64,000 nucleotides of DNA from Streptomyces sp. NBC_01353 (GCF_036237275.1 NZ_CP108352.1:4588001-4652000), one strand, 5' to 3'; shown: positions 43,564-53,632, numbered from the stretch's first letter. Numbers and translations: made by a program. The notes: generated from the letters alone by a model not told the origin.

Positions 43564-44025
43564 TCAGCTGTCGAAGGCCAGCAGATGTACGAGGGCGGCC
43601 TCGCCCTCGTACGTCACGGTCACATCGACCGCGACCGGGCCGTTCAGCTCGGCCTCACCGTTGTACTGCACGTTCAGGCACAGGTCGTGGTCGCAGAACT
43701 GGGGCTTGTCGGGTTCGGTGCCCGGGTAGGTCCCGGCGAGCCACTGCGCCGCCTCGCTGCGCGGCATCCGGAAGTCGGCCGTGACCTGGGTGTCCAGCCA
43801 GCTCGCGGTGGTGCACCGGGGCTCCACCGCGCTCTTCGGCAAGGTCGCCTGTGCCCATTTCATGGCGTCCGCGCAGTCCATCGGCTGCGCCTTGCCGGCC
43901 TCGCTGAAGGCCATCGCTCCCCAGGCCAGCAGGGCGATCGGCCCCCCGCAGAAGAACGACACCAGCACCGTCACCCAGATCCAGGTGCGCGCACGCGGCT
44001 TCACCGGCCTCACTTTGTCCCCCAT
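43564..44025 (-). CDS. Single-pass membrane protein, unknown function
   Basis: A 153-aa protein. The N terminus is basic, then one membrane helix (TWIWVTVLVSFFCGGPIALL), and the rest is an exported domain with four cysteines (DCADAMKWAQATLPKSAVEP, ...PRCTTASW, QFCDHDLCLNVQYNGE), which may form disulfides. The C terminus is a beta sandwich-like VAVDVTVTYEGEAALVHLLA. The ATG at 44025 lacks a ribosome site; a GTG 12 nt further in has GGGGGA. Convergent with clpB. Confidence 0.7.
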   Translation of the reverse strand: MGDKVRPVKPRARTWIWVTVLVSFFCGGPIALLAWGAMAFSEAGKAQPMDCADAMKWAQATLPKSAVEPRCTTASWLDTQVTADFRMPRSEAAQWLAGTYPGTEPDKPQFCDHDLCLNVQYNGEAELNGPVAVDVTVTYEGEAALVHLLAFDS

Positions 44026-44131
44026 AGGAACCAGATCTTGTCAGCCCGCAGCGGATCGCGGGAGGTGGGGCTTGCGCCGTACCGCCCGGCATGGGGGAGG
44101 ATGGCGGCAACCGTACGAAGGGATATTCACG

Positions 44132-44662
44132 GTGAGCATCGACCCGTCCTCGATTCCGAATTTCGGGGGCCAGCCCCAGCCTCAGGCCGCAGGACCGGCG
44201 GGCCCCGTCGTCCCCGACCAGGACCTGGTCAAGCAGCTCCTGGACCAGATGGAGCTGAAGTACGTCGTCGACGACGAGGGTGACCTCGCGGCGCCGTGGG
44301 AGGAATTCCGGACGTACTTCATGTTCCGCGGCGAGGAGGACCAGCGTGTCTTCTCGGTGCGGACGTTCTACGACCGCCCGCACTCCGCCGACGACCGCGC
44401 CAAGATTCTCGACGCGATCGACGACTGGAACCGCCGCACCCTGTGGCCCAAGGTGTACACGCACCTGCACGAGGAGGAGGACGGCTCCGCCACCCTCCGC
44501 CTGATCGGTGAGGCCCAGATGCTGATCGGCACCGGCGTCGCGCTGGAGCACTTCGTGTCCTCCACCGTCAGCTGGGTGCGCGCCTCCATCGAGTTCGACA
44601 AGTGGCTCGTGGAGCAGTTCGGCCTGGAGTCCCCCGAGGACAAGGAGCCCGAGGGCGAATAG
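44132..44662 (+). CDS. YbjN-domain protein (T3SS chaperone-like fold)
   Basis: A 176-aa cytosolic protein. After a disordered Pro/Gln-rich start it has the YbjN core: QDLVKQLLDQMELKYVVDDE, WEEFRTYFMFRGEEDQRVFS, ILDAIDDWNRRTLWPKVYTH, and EAQMLIGTGVALEHFVSST. The C terminus is acidic. Such proteins act as small chaperone-like adaptors; the partner is unknown. The GTG at 44132 follows GAAGGGA. Divergent from the preceding membrane protein and ends close to the converging small membrane gene. Confidence 0.8.
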   Translation: MSIDPSSIPNFGGQPQPQAAGPAGPVVPDQDLVKQLLDQMELKYVVDDEGDLAAPWEEFRTYFMFRGEEDQRVFSVRTFYDRPHSADDRAKILDAIDDWNRRTLWPKVYTHLHEEEDGSATLRLIGEAQMLIGTGVALEHFVSSTVSWVRASIEFDKWLVEQFGLESPEDKEPEGE

Positions 44663-44673
44663 CCCTCGGCTCC

Positions 44674-44892
44674 TCACAGGGGCATGTACGCCATCGTCAA
44701 CGCGTACACCCCGTAACTGAACGAGAGCCCGGCCAGAGCCGTGATCACCACGATCGCGGCCCTCGGCCGGGCTTTCGTCAGTGCGTGGGCCGTGTCGCAC
44801 CACTGTCCGCCTCGCGAGGCGGGGTGGCGGTATTGGTGCCGTCCCGCCTCGCGAGGCGGGGTGGCGGTATTGGTGCCGTCCGCCTTCGCCAT
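44674..44892 (-). CDS. Small single-pass membrane protein with a duplicated 5' end
   Basis: About 72 aa. The real family feature is the C terminus: TKARPRAAIVVITALAGLSF, then YGVYALTMAYMPL, one membrane helix. The first 35 codons are a 37-bp tandem duplication (44807-44880), not a multiple of 3, so the frame used upstream is only open because of it, and another frame starting MAQRGRHGEGG would serve in a one-copy version. The start at ATG 44892 is therefore uncertain. Confidence 0.6.
   Translation of the reverse strand: MAKADGTNTATPPREAGRHQYRHPASRGGQWCDTAHALTKARPRAAIVVITALAGLSFSYGVYALTMAYMPL
44807..44880 (-). repeat. Perfect tandem duplication of 37 bp
   Basis: 44807-44843 and 44844-44880 are identical. 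Each copy begins with the 16-bp palindrome CCGCCTCGCGAGGCGG. Because 37 is not divisible by 3, copy-number change would alter the reading frame of the overlapping small membrane gene. Confidence 0.92.
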
Positions 44893-44958
44893 GGCGCCCC
44901 CGCTGCGCCATACTTCCCCAACGGCACGTGACCACGTGTGCGGGGAGGGCGGACGACA

Positions 44959-45429
44959 GTGAGCGGCACCGAAGGCCAGGAGGCCAGGCTTCTCGCCGAG
45001 CGCCTGGAGTACCTCTTCGAGAACGTCCAGCCGCTGGGCCGGCGCCACACGCTGCAGGAGGTCGTGGACGGCATCAAGAGCGCCGACGACCCCGACGGGA
45101 TCTCCCTGAGCGTGGGCCGGCTCTCGATGCTCATGAACGGCAAGGCCAGCAACCCGACCATCGGGACGCTGCGGGCCATCGCCGTCTTCTTCGGCGTCCC
45201 CGTCGCGTACTTCATCGACGACGACGTCGCCGAGCAGACGGTCGCGCAACTGGCGCTGCTGGGCGCCATGCGGCGCAACGACGTCCGCGCCGTGGCCATG
45301 CGGGCGGCGGCCGTGGCCACCTCGTCCGCGCAGGGAATCGACCTCGTACGGAGCCTGGTCGAGCAGGCCGCGCACGCGGCCCGTACGGCCCGTTCGGACG
45401 CCGGCGAACCGGAGTCGCGTTCCGATTGA
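44959..45429 (+). CDS. XRE-family regulator, first gene of a triad
   Basis: A 156-aa protein with an HTH at about 18-85 (RRHTLQEVVDGIKSADDPDG, LSVGRLSMLMNGKASNPTIG, TLRAIAVFFGVPVAYFIDDD) and a helical C-terminal half (AMRRNDVRAVAMRAAAVATS). The layout resembles XRE regulators paired with ImmA/IrrE proteases. The GTG at 44959 has GGGAGGG upstream. It is 72 nt before the metallopeptidase gene. Confidence 0.85.
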   Translation: MSGTEGQEARLLAERLEYLFENVQPLGRRHTLQEVVDGIKSADDPDGISLSVGRLSMLMNGKASNPTIGTLRAIAVFFGVPVAYFIDDDVAEQTVAQLALLGAMRRNDVRAVAMRAAAVATSSAQGIDLVRSLVEQAAHAARTARSDAGEPESRSD

Positions 45430-45501
45430 TCTTCCCGCCGAACGGCCCCTCCCGGCTGCCATACTGCGCTCGGGCGGGGGGCCCTAGGGGGAGGGGGCGC
45501 G

Positions 45502-46032
45502 ATGCGCCACGACGTGTGGTCGGACTTCAGCGGACGCTGTGCGCGGATCCTGAGCGGTCTGCGAACAGGGCGGCCGCAGACCGTCGAGGAACTGTGCCGG
45601 ACCATATCCGAGCAGCGCGGCCGAGGTCTCACGCTCTCGCCGCTCCCCGCCGGCGCGGGTGAATCCGGCGGCGTGTGCGGCCTGTTGGTGAGTCTCGGGG
45701 ACGCGGACCACATCTTCTACGAGTCGTCCACGAACAGGCTCCACCAGAAGCACATCATTCTTCATGAGATCGCCCATCTGCTCCTCGACCACGGGAGCAC
45801 GGCCGGCGACGCGGCCTCCTCGGGCCTCGAGCGGCTCTTTCCGGGTCTCGACCCCGCGATGGTCCGCCGGCTGCTCGCCCGCGGGCGGACCGACTACTCC
45901 CAGGTGCAGGAGCGCGAGGCGGAGCTGCTCGCCACCCTGATCCACAGCCGGACCACGGGCCCGGTGGCCGACGGAGCCGGCACGGCACTGTCCGAGCTGC
46001 AGCGCATCCTCGCGCCCGAGGCGCGCGGATGA
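45502..46032 (+). CDS. ImmA/IrrE-family metallopeptidase-like protein
   Basis: A 176-aa protein with a zinc-protease signature HEIAHLLLDHGS (HEXXH with a third ligand downstream in the family), preceded by HIILHEIAHLLLDH. In this family the peptidase cleaves a partner repressor when induced. Upstream sequence ELCRTISEQRGRGLTLSPLP and the C terminus are helical. It should act on the adjacent XRE protein (inference from neighbour). GGGGGAGGGGGCG precedes the ATG. Its stop overlaps the next start (ATGA). Confidence 0.85.
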   Translation: MRHDVWSDFSGRCARILSGLRTGRPQTVEELCRTISEQRGRGLTLSPLPAGAGESGGVCGLLVSLGDADHIFYESSTNRLHQKHIILHEIAHLLLDHGSTAGDAASSGLERLFPGLDPAMVRRLLARGRTDYSQVQEREAELLATLIHSRTTGPVADGAGTALSELQRILAPEARG

Positions 46033-47264
46033 CCGCGATACGCCCCTTCGAACTGGTCCTGCTCGGCCCGCTGTGGATGGCGACCGTGTACTCCGCGCGG
46101 CGGGCGCTCACCAGGGACCCCCGGTCCGGACTGCTCAGCGGCATGATCGCGCTGATCACGCTCTCCGTCACCATCGGCACGCCCGGCATCCGCAGGACAC
46201 TGGAGGCGGCGACCGGTGCGGAGGGCGTCACCAACCTCCTGACCCACCTGCTCTCCCTGTCGGCCGTGACGTGCCTGATGGCGTTCATCCGCAGCCTCAC
46301 CCGGGGATCGGCCACGGGGACCGGCCCGGAGGCGCCTCCCGCGCCCCGAAGAGCCCGATGGCAGGCGTTCGCCCTCCCTGTGGTGGCAGCAGCCCTGTCC
46401 GGCGCCTTCTTCCTGAGTCCGCGCCCGGATCCCGAGGCCTATCTGCTGACGCAGACGCCCACGGCACCGGTCTACGCGTACTGGAGCATCCTTCTGCTCT
46501 ACCTCGGCTGGGGCATGGCCGAGGCCGGACGGATGTGTCACCGCTACCGGCACCAGGCGCCGCCCGGCCCGCTGCGGACCTCGCTCCGGCTCCTGCACGC
46601 GGCCAGCGTCTCCGGCCTCGTGTACGCGGCGCACCGCGCGGTCTTCCTGGCCGTCGGCCGACGGGACTTATGGCTGTTCCACGACGACGTCGTGATCGCG
46701 ACCACGCAGATCCTGCTGGCTCCCACGCTGCTCCTGATCGTCGCAGGGATCGCCTGGCCGGGGCTGGTCGATCTCGAACGCGCCCGGCGGGGCCGCCGCC
46801 GGCTGCGCCGGATCCGCCCGCTGTGGAAGGCGATCGGGGAGGCCGTACCGGAGGTCGTCCTGCCGCTGCCGTCCGAGCTGTCGAGCGCGTCCGATGTGCT
46901 CCTGTACCGGCGGATCATCGAGATCAGCGACGGGATGCTGGTCCTCGCCCCTTACTGCGGCGAAGGGGCCCGGGCCGAGGCGCGCCGCCTGCTGGTCTCC
47001 GCCGGGCTGACGGGCGGACGACTGGAGGCGGCGGTGGAGGCGGTCTGTCTCCGGCGCGCGATCACCCGCCGGTGTTCCGGTGCCGATGCCTCGGCGGTGC
47101 CGGAGTACGCGCCGGAGCCGTCCGGGCCGGCCGGGCACGGACCCGACCCGGACGACTGGGAAGCGTTGGGGGCCCGGCTGGAGCTGGTGGCCCGGGCCTA
47201 CGCGCACCCTGTGGTGATCCGGACCGCAGATGCGCTCCGGCACGGTCCGCTCAGAGCTGCTTGA
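46029..47264 (+). CDS. MAB_1171c-like membrane protein (DUF6545-type)
   Basis: A 411-aa membrane protein with about seven hydrophobic segments in the first 240 residues (GPLWMATVYSARRALTRDPR, LPVVAAALSGAFFLSPRP, YAYWSILLLYLGWGMAEAGR, HAASVSGLVYAAHRAVFLAV, QILLAPTLLLIVAGIAW). The soluble C-terminal half contains LWKAIGEAVPEVVLPLPSEL. The family, seen in mycobacteria as MAB_1171c, sits after XRE and ImmA/IrrE genes in several actinobacteria; its function is unknown (possible transporter or sensor). Translationally coupled to the protease. Confidence 0.75.
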   Translation: MTAIRPFELVLLGPLWMATVYSARRALTRDPRSGLLSGMIALITLSVTIGTPGIRRTLEAATGAEGVTNLLTHLLSLSAVTCLMAFIRSLTRGSATGTGPEAPPAPRRARWQAFALPVVAAALSGAFFLSPRPDPEAYLLTQTPTAPVYAYWSILLLYLGWGMAEAGRMCHRYRHQAPPGPLRTSLRLLHAASVSGLVYAAHRAVFLAVGRRDLWLFHDDVVIATTQILLAPTLLLIVAGIAWPGLVDLERARRGRRRLRRIRPLWKAIGEAVPEVVLPLPSELSSASDVLLYRRIIEISDGMLVLAPYCGEGARAEARRLLVSAGLTGGRLEAAVEAVCLRRAITRRCSGADASAVPEYAPEPSGPAGHGPDPDDWEALGARLELVARAYAHPVVIRTADALRHGPLRAA

Positions 47265-48417
47265 GCCGAGAGACCGCCTCGGCGAGGACGTCGAGCCTCT
47301 TGCAGAACGCGAAGCGTACGAAGGGTGCGCCCTGGTCCTGGTGGTCGTAGAAGACCGCGTTGGGGATGGCGACCACGCCCGCCCGTTCCGGCAGGGCGCG
47401 GCAGAAGGCGAAGCCGTCGGACTCGCCGAGGGGGCGGATGTCGGTGGTGACGAAGTAGGTGCCCGCCGGTCGGTAGACCTCGAAGCCCGCCTGGGCCAGG
47501 CCGTCGCTCAGCAGGTCGCGCTTGGCCAGCAGATCCGCGCGCAGGTCGTCGAAGTACGTGTCGGGCAGGCGCAGCGCCTCGGCGACCGCGTACTGGAAGG
47601 GGCCCGAGGAGACATAGGTCAGGAACTGCTTCGCCGACCGGACGGCGGTGGTCAGCGCGGGGGTCGCGGTGATCCAGCCGACCTTCCAGCCGGTGAAGGA
47701 GAAGGTCTTGCCGGCCGAGCCGATGGTGACCGTGCGCTCGCGCATCCCCGGCAGGCTCGCGATCGGCACGTGCTCGGCGTCGTCGAAGACCAGGTGCTCG
47801 TACACCTCGTCGGTGACGACGAGGAGATCGCGTGCGACGGCGAGCTCCGCGACGGCGGTGAGTTCTCCGCGGGTCAGGACGGTGCCGGTGGGGTTGTGCG
47901 GGGTGTTGAGGAGGATGAGCCGCGTCCGGTCGGTGACGGCGTTCCGCAGCTCGTCCAGGTCGAGGTGGTACGCACCCTCGTGCGGGTGGAGCGTGACCGG
48001 TACGCGCGTGGCGCCGGCCATCGCGATGCAGGCGGCGTAGGAGTCGTAGTACGGCTCCAGGGCGATCACCTCGTCGCCCGGTTCGAGGAGGGCGAGGAGC
48101 GAGGCGGCGATCGCCTCCGTCGCGCCGGCGGTGACCAGGACCTCCGTGTCGGGGTCGTAGGCAAGGCCGTACCGCTCCAGCTGGTGCTCGGCGACGGCCG
48201 TGCGCAGCTCGGGGACGCCGGATCCCGGCGGGTACTGGTTGCCGCGTCCGTCGCGCAGGGCCCGGACCGCTGCCTCCCGGATCTGCTCCGGGCCGTCGGT
48301 GTCGGGGAAGCCCTGTCCGAGGTTGATCGCCCCCGTCCGGACAGCCAGCGCGGACATCTCGGCGAAGATCGTCGTCCCGAACTCGGCGAGCCGGCGATTG
48401 AGCAGCGGTCGTGTCAT
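47251..48417 (-). CDS. PLP-dependent aminotransferase (kynurenine-aminotransferase-like)
   Basis: A 388-aa fold-type I aminotransferase. N-terminal signature AINLGQGFPDTDGPEQIREA, the substrate and PLP region LILLNTPHNPTGTVLTRGEL, catalytic lysine in IGSAGKTFSFTGWKVGW, and the C-terminal arginine region. The pattern is close to the class of kynurenine aminotransferases and methionine/glutamine-type transaminases. A kynurenine operon lies at 61-63 kb. The ATG at 48417 has CAGGAT 7 nt upstream, a leaderless arrangement; GTG 48426 is an alternative. Overlaps the MAB_1171c-like gene by 14 bp at its 3' end. Confidence 0.85.
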   Translation of the reverse strand: MTRPLLNRRLAEFGTTIFAEMSALAVRTGAINLGQGFPDTDGPEQIREAAVRALRDGRGNQYPPGSGVPELRTAVAEHQLERYGLAYDPDTEVLVTAGATEAIAASLLALLEPGDEVIALEPYYDSYAACIAMAGATRVPVTLHPHEGAYHLDLDELRNAVTDRTRLILLNTPHNPTGTVLTRGELTAVAELAVARDLLVVTDEVYEHLVFDDAEHVPIASLPGMRERTVTIGSAGKTFSFTGWKVGWITATPALTTAVRSAKQFLTYVSSGPFQYAVAEALRLPDTYFDDLRADLLAKRDLLSDGLAQAGFEVYRPAGTYFVTTDIRPLGESDGFAFCRALPERAGVVAIPNAVFYDHQDQGAPFVRFAFCKRLDVLAEAVSRLKQL

Positions 48418-48520
48418 GCCCGCCATCCTGCGGTGAAGCTCTGGACTTCCTCAAGTGCGCTTTGGGCCGGAGCGGTGGGGGGCATCCCCCTGTCACACAA
48501 GACCTACGGGGGTGTCACTC

Positions 48521-48733
48521 ATGGAAGTACTGGTCATCGGAATCTTCGTGCTGATCGTGCTGGTGGCCGTGATCGCCGCTGCCACCAGCGGCAGCAGGGG
48601 ACGCGGCAGGCAGCGTCGGCGCGGCTGGTCGGGCGGCGGCGGCTCGTCCTGCGGGGGCGGCTCGTCGTGCGGCTCCTCGTCCTGCGGGGGCGGTGGCGGC
48701 GGCTGCGGGGGCGGTGGCGGCGGGGGCGACTGA
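48521..48733 (+). CDS. Small Cys/Gly-rich membrane-anchored protein (70 aa)
   Basis: MEVLVIGIFVLIVLVAVIAA forms one membrane helix, followed by a basic GSRGRGRQRRRGW segment, then a low-complexity tail of Gly, Ser and five cysteines (SSCGGGSSCGSSSCGGGGGG). The positive charges after the helix suggest the tail is cytoplasmic. GGGGGTG lies upstream. I know no function; it may bind metal or be a redox-sensing tail. A hairpin follows. Confidence 0.65.
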   Translation: MEVLVIGIFVLIVLVAVIAAATSGSRGRGRQRRRGWSGGGGSSCGGGSSCGSSSCGGGGGGCGGGGGGGD

Positions 48734-48761
48734 CACGGGGCAGTCGACTCCGCGATCACCC

Positions 48762-48796
48762 AGGTGCCCGGCCGGTCCAACATCCGCCGGGCACCT
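48762..48796 (+). terminator. Hairpin terminator after the Cys/Gly-rich gene
   Basis: AGGTGCCCGGC and its perfect 11-bp complement around a 13-nt loop, 29 nt after the stop. Confidence 0.7.
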
Positions 48797-49042
48797 CTGT
48801 GTTGGAGCTCGATTCGATTCTGATTGAACAAGTGAACTGTTGGGTCCCCGAAGGGGATGGAAACCGCTCGAAGTTGGGTAAAAACGCTGCGAGTCGCTCG
48901 ACGTCCATGATTCCCTCGCTGTTGAAAAGAGACAGCCCTCGGACCGTGTGTGGACCCGAGTCGGCGATCCCCCACTCCCGTTGAACCTTTTCTCCGGGGC
49001 GCCCCCGGCCCACCCGTCAAACCGTGTTTGCGGAGCCGACCC
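48797..49042. other. Rest of the gap before the DUF2617 gene
   Basis: Part of a 309-bp gap. It contains a small CCCC-GA-AGGGG hairpin at about 48845 followed by ATGGAAACC, and a relatively AT-rich stretch (48797-48940). No ORF is supported. The promoter of the DUF2617 gene must be here. Confidence 0.45.
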
Positions 49043-49561
49043 ATGCTCACGACCCTGAAGACCTCTTACACCGACACGCGCGCGGCCGATCTGGCCTGGG
49101 CACTCGGGCGCGAGCCGCTGCCCGCCCTCGCCGTGCTCGACCTCGAACTGACTGGCGCCAAGCTGCAGTTGCGGCTTCTCGGCGCCTCCCATCAGGTGCT
49201 TCTGGAGGAGAAGGAGCACAGCTGCTCGGAGACCGTCGCCTGTATGCCCGGCAGCAGCACGCCGCTGCCGCTGGGCGTCTCCAAGCGCTTCGGCGCGTGG
49301 GAGTACGAATTCGCGGCGCGTGTCGAAATGTTGTCCCACGGCTCGTTCGCGGGCCGCGCACAGGAGTTGCTCGCGCTCGTCGCCGACCATCCCAACGGCC
49401 TCGCGGGGACGTTCCCCGGCTCCCCGCACGCCTTCACGGCGATGCTGGCGCAGCGCCACGAGGGCCAGGTGTGGTGGCGCACCTGGCATGCGTACCCGCA
49501 GGAAGGGCAGTTGGTCGTCACCAGGACGCGGATCGGCGTTCGTATGCCCGCAAAGCGGTAA
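49043..49561 (+). CDS. DUF2617 family protein
   Basis: A 172-aa cytosolic protein: DTRAADLAWALGREPLPALA, LDLELTGAKLQLRLLGASHQ, SVSCSE-like ETVACMPGSSTPLP, FGAWEYEFAARVEMLSHGSF, then HEGQVWWRTWHAYPQEGQLV. This matches the actinobacterial family DUF2617, whose genes usually neighbour a spermidine-synthase-like gene, as here. Function unknown. The ATG at 49043 has GGAG upstream. Confidence 0.85.
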   Translation: MLTTLKTSYTDTRAADLAWALGREPLPALAVLDLELTGAKLQLRLLGASHQVLLEEKEHSCSETVACMPGSSTPLPLGVSKRFGAWEYEFAARVEMLSHGSFAGRAQELLALVADHPNGLAGTFPGSPHAFTAMLAQRHEGQVWWRTWHAYPQEGQLVVTRTRIGVRMPAKR

Positions 49562-49636
49562 CGCGCCACCCCTGAGCCTCAGGTGCACTCGTGTGGGTGA
49601 CAAGCGGCGACAGTTCTGTGACGTAGCGTTACGAAC

Positions 49637-51304
<1,668 letters not shown>

Positions 51305-51372
51305 GCGTCGCGGGAAGCGCACCCGGGACAAACAGGCGACGCCGACGCCCGGTCTGAGTAGGCTCGGTTTCC

Positions 51373-52206
51373 ATGGAGCATGAGGTGTTCGTTCCGGTAC
51401 CGGCCGACGTCCTGCGCGAGACGCTCACGGACCCTGCCCGGGTGGCGCGCTGCGTCCCCGGTCTCCAGCAGGACGCCGACGCGGAGGCGGACCCGCTGTC
51501 GGGCCGGCTGAGGATCCGCGCCGGCGGCAACACGATCACCTACCGCGGCGCACTGCGCATGGCCGAGCGCGACGGCGTCATCGCCGTCGAGGGCAAGGGC
51601 AGCGAGGTCCGCGGCAAGGGCTCGGTGACGTTCTCCCTGGCGATCGTGCTCACCCCGGTGGCCGACGGGACGACGCTCACCTTCACCGGTGGCGCCAAGC
51701 AGACCGGCCGCCTCGCGGACCTCTCCGAGGAGGCGCGGGAGTCGGCGGCCCAGCGGCTCATCGAGAAGTTCGTCGCGGGCCTGGCCGCCGTCGCGGACCT
51801 GGACACCGCCGGCGCGGACGACGGGGTGGGCGACGAGGCCGAGGAGGAGGCCGACAGTGACAGCGACGGCGTCGACGACGGCGTCGAGGAGCCCCATCGC
51901 CCTACGGTCTTCGACACGCCGGTCCCGCCGCCGTCCCTCGACCCCTTCGTCGGCGCGGACTTCGAGGGCGCGCCGGTCGAGTACCCCGCCGAGCCGCCTG
52001 CCGCCGAGGCCGCCCACGCCCGGCGGACCATGATCGGGCGGTCTGCCGAGGAGGTCGACCACGCCCCGCCGCGCGGGCGGTACGCACCCGTCCCGGCACC
52101 CGAGTCGACCACCGCGGGCGCCACCCTGCGCTGGATCGCCCCCGCGGCCGCGCTCGCGCTCGCCTCCGCGGTCGTCGTCGGCCGGGCCCTGCGCCGTCGG
52201 CGCTGA
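51373..52206 (+). CDS. SRPBCC (CoxG-like) protein with a C-terminal membrane anchor
   Basis: A 277-aa protein. Residues 1-145 are a SRPBCC domain of the CoxG family: VFVPVPADVLRETLTDPARV, ARCVPGLQQDADAEADPLSG, RGKGSVTFSLAIVLTPVADG, and LADLSEEARESAAQRLIEKF. This fold binds lipids or hydrophobic cofactors. The middle is acidic and disordered (DEAEEEADSDSDGVDDGVEE), and the C terminus ends in a helix, ALALASAVVVGRALRRRR. TAGGCT is 8 nt before the ATG, suggesting leaderless translation. Confidence 0.8.
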   Translation: MEHEVFVPVPADVLRETLTDPARVARCVPGLQQDADAEADPLSGRLRIRAGGNTITYRGALRMAERDGVIAVEGKGSEVRGKGSVTFSLAIVLTPVADGTTLTFTGGAKQTGRLADLSEEARESAAQRLIEKFVAGLAAVADLDTAGADDGVGDEAEEEADSDSDGVDDGVEEPHRPTVFDTPVPPPSLDPFVGADFEGAPVEYPAEPPAAEAAHARRTMIGRSAEEVDHAPPRGRYAPVPAPESTTAGATLRWIAPAAALALASAVVVGRALRRRR

Positions 52207-52227
52207 TCCCCGTCTACTGTCGGAGAC

Positions 52228-53028
52228 GTGAGCGAGCTGACACGACTGACGGCGGGCGACGCCGAGTTGACCATCAACCCCGACAACGGCTGCCGGATCG
52301 AGAGCCTGCGGATCGCGGGAACGGAACTGCTGCGCCAGGGCGAGCGGTACGGATGCTTCCCGATGGTGCCGTGGTGCGGGCGGATCGAGGACGGGCGGTT
52401 CCGCAACGGCGCCGAGGTGCACCAGTTGCCCCTCAACGCCCCGCCGCACGCGATCCACGGCACCGGGCGCGACACCGCGTGGAAGGCCGCCCGGACGGCG
52501 GACGGGGACGGCCGCACGGCCGCGTTCACCTTTGAACTGGGGGACCCCTGGCCGTACGCCGGACGGGTCACGCAGCTCTTCGAGCTGACCGAGGACGGGC
52601 TCACGCTCACCCTGGGCGTCGAGACCCACGCCGACTCCTTCCCCGCCCAGGCCGGCTGGCACCCCTGGTTCAACCGCACGCTCGGTGAGGACGGCAAGGA
52701 CGTCCGTATCGACTTCACGGCCGACTGGCAGGAGGAGCGCGGCGCCGACCACCTCCCGACCGGACGCCGGATCGGCCCCACCCCGGGCCCCTGGGACGAC
52801 TGCTTCGGAATGCCCGGCGGTGTGGACGTCACCCTGACCTGGCCGGAGCGGCTGGAGCTGAAGGTGACCAGCCGTGCGGAGTGGGTGGTGATCTACGACA
52901 AGCAGGAGGACGCGGTCTGCGTGGAGGCGCAGACCGGTCCGCCGAACGGGCTCAACACCCACCCGACGTACGTGACCCCGATCGAGCCGCTGGAGATCGC
53001 GGCAACGTGGGCCTGGCGGCGGTTGTGA
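52228..53028 (+). CDS. Aldose 1-epimerase (mutarotase-type) family protein
   Basis: A 266-aa cytosolic enzyme expected to convert the anomers of aldoses. Galactose-mutarotase pattern: GCRIESLRIAGTELLRQGER, YGCFPMVPWCGRIEDGRFRN (family motif NRI), LPLNAPPHAIHGTGRDTAWK with the catalytic-type His, AGWHPWFNRTLGEDG, and CVEAQTGPPNGLNTHPTYVT. TACTGT lies 7 nt before the GTG at 52228 and no ribosome site is present, so it is probably leaderless. Confidence 0.88.
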   Translation: MSELTRLTAGDAELTINPDNGCRIESLRIAGTELLRQGERYGCFPMVPWCGRIEDGRFRNGAEVHQLPLNAPPHAIHGTGRDTAWKAARTADGDGRTAAFTFELGDPWPYAGRVTQLFELTEDGLTLTLGVETHADSFPAQAGWHPWFNRTLGEDGKDVRIDFTADWQEERGADHLPTGRRIGPTPGPWDDCFGMPGGVDVTLTWPERLELKVTSRAEWVVIYDKQEDAVCVEAQTGPPNGLNTHPTYVTPIEPLEIAATWAWRRL

Positions 53029-53083
53029 GGCCAGGCGTCGGGAGCCCGGCGTGATCCACAAGACACCCCCTAAGCTCGTGGGC

Positions 53084-53632
53084 ATGACTGACGTACGCGC
53101 TGACCTGCTCCAGCAGATCAAGGACAAGGCCGTGGTGCACGGCAAGGTGACCCTTTCGTCGGGTCTTGAGGCCGACTACTACGTCGATCTGCGCCGGATC
53201 ACGCTGGACGGCGCCGCCTCCCCGCTGGTCGGTCAGGTCATGCTCGATCTGACCGCCGACCTCGAGTTCGACGCCGTGGGCGGTCTGACGCTCGGCGCCG
53301 ACCCGGTCGCGACCGCGATGCTGCACGCCTCCGCCGCGCAGGGGAAGCGCCTGGACGCCTTCGTCGTCCGCAAGGCCGCCAAGGCACACGGGATGCAGCG
53401 CCAGGTCGAGGGCCCGGAGATCAAGGGCCGCCGGGTCCTGATCGTCGAGGACACCTCCACCACCGGCGGCTCCCCGCTCACCGCCGTCGAGGCGGCGCGG
53501 GCGGCCGGCGCCGAGGTCGTCGCGGTCGCCACGATCGTGGACCGGGCGACGGGCGCGGGCGAGAAGATCAGCACCACGGCGGGGGTGCCGTACCTGTACG
53601 CCTTCGCGCTGGACGAGCTGGGCCTGGCCTAG
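53084..53632 (+). CDS. pyrE: Orotate phosphoribosyltransferase
   Basis: A 182-aa enzyme making orotidine-5'-phosphate from orotate and PRPP in pyrimidine synthesis. Signature: KVTLSSGLEADYYVDLRRIT, GGLTLGADPVATAMLHASAA, FVVRKAAKAHGMQRQVEGP, and the PRPP loop RVLIVEDTSTTGGSPLTAVE. Full length. The ATG at 53084 has TAAGCT 7 nt upstream (leaderless pattern); ATG 53051 is upstream of the -10. Confidence 0.95.
   Translation: MTDVRADLLQQIKDKAVVHGKVTLSSGLEADYYVDLRRITLDGAASPLVGQVMLDLTADLEFDAVGGLTLGADPVATAMLHASAAQGKRLDAFVVRKAAKAHGMQRQVEGPEIKGRRVLIVEDTSTTGGSPLTAVEAARAAGAEVVAVATIVDRATGAGEKISTTAGVPYLYAFALDELGLA

Noticed and set aside
48838-48875. CRISPR-like repeat (CCCCGAAGGGG followed by ATGGAAACC)
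   Set aside because: Only a single copy is present; no array, no spacers and no cas genes. It is a small hairpin.
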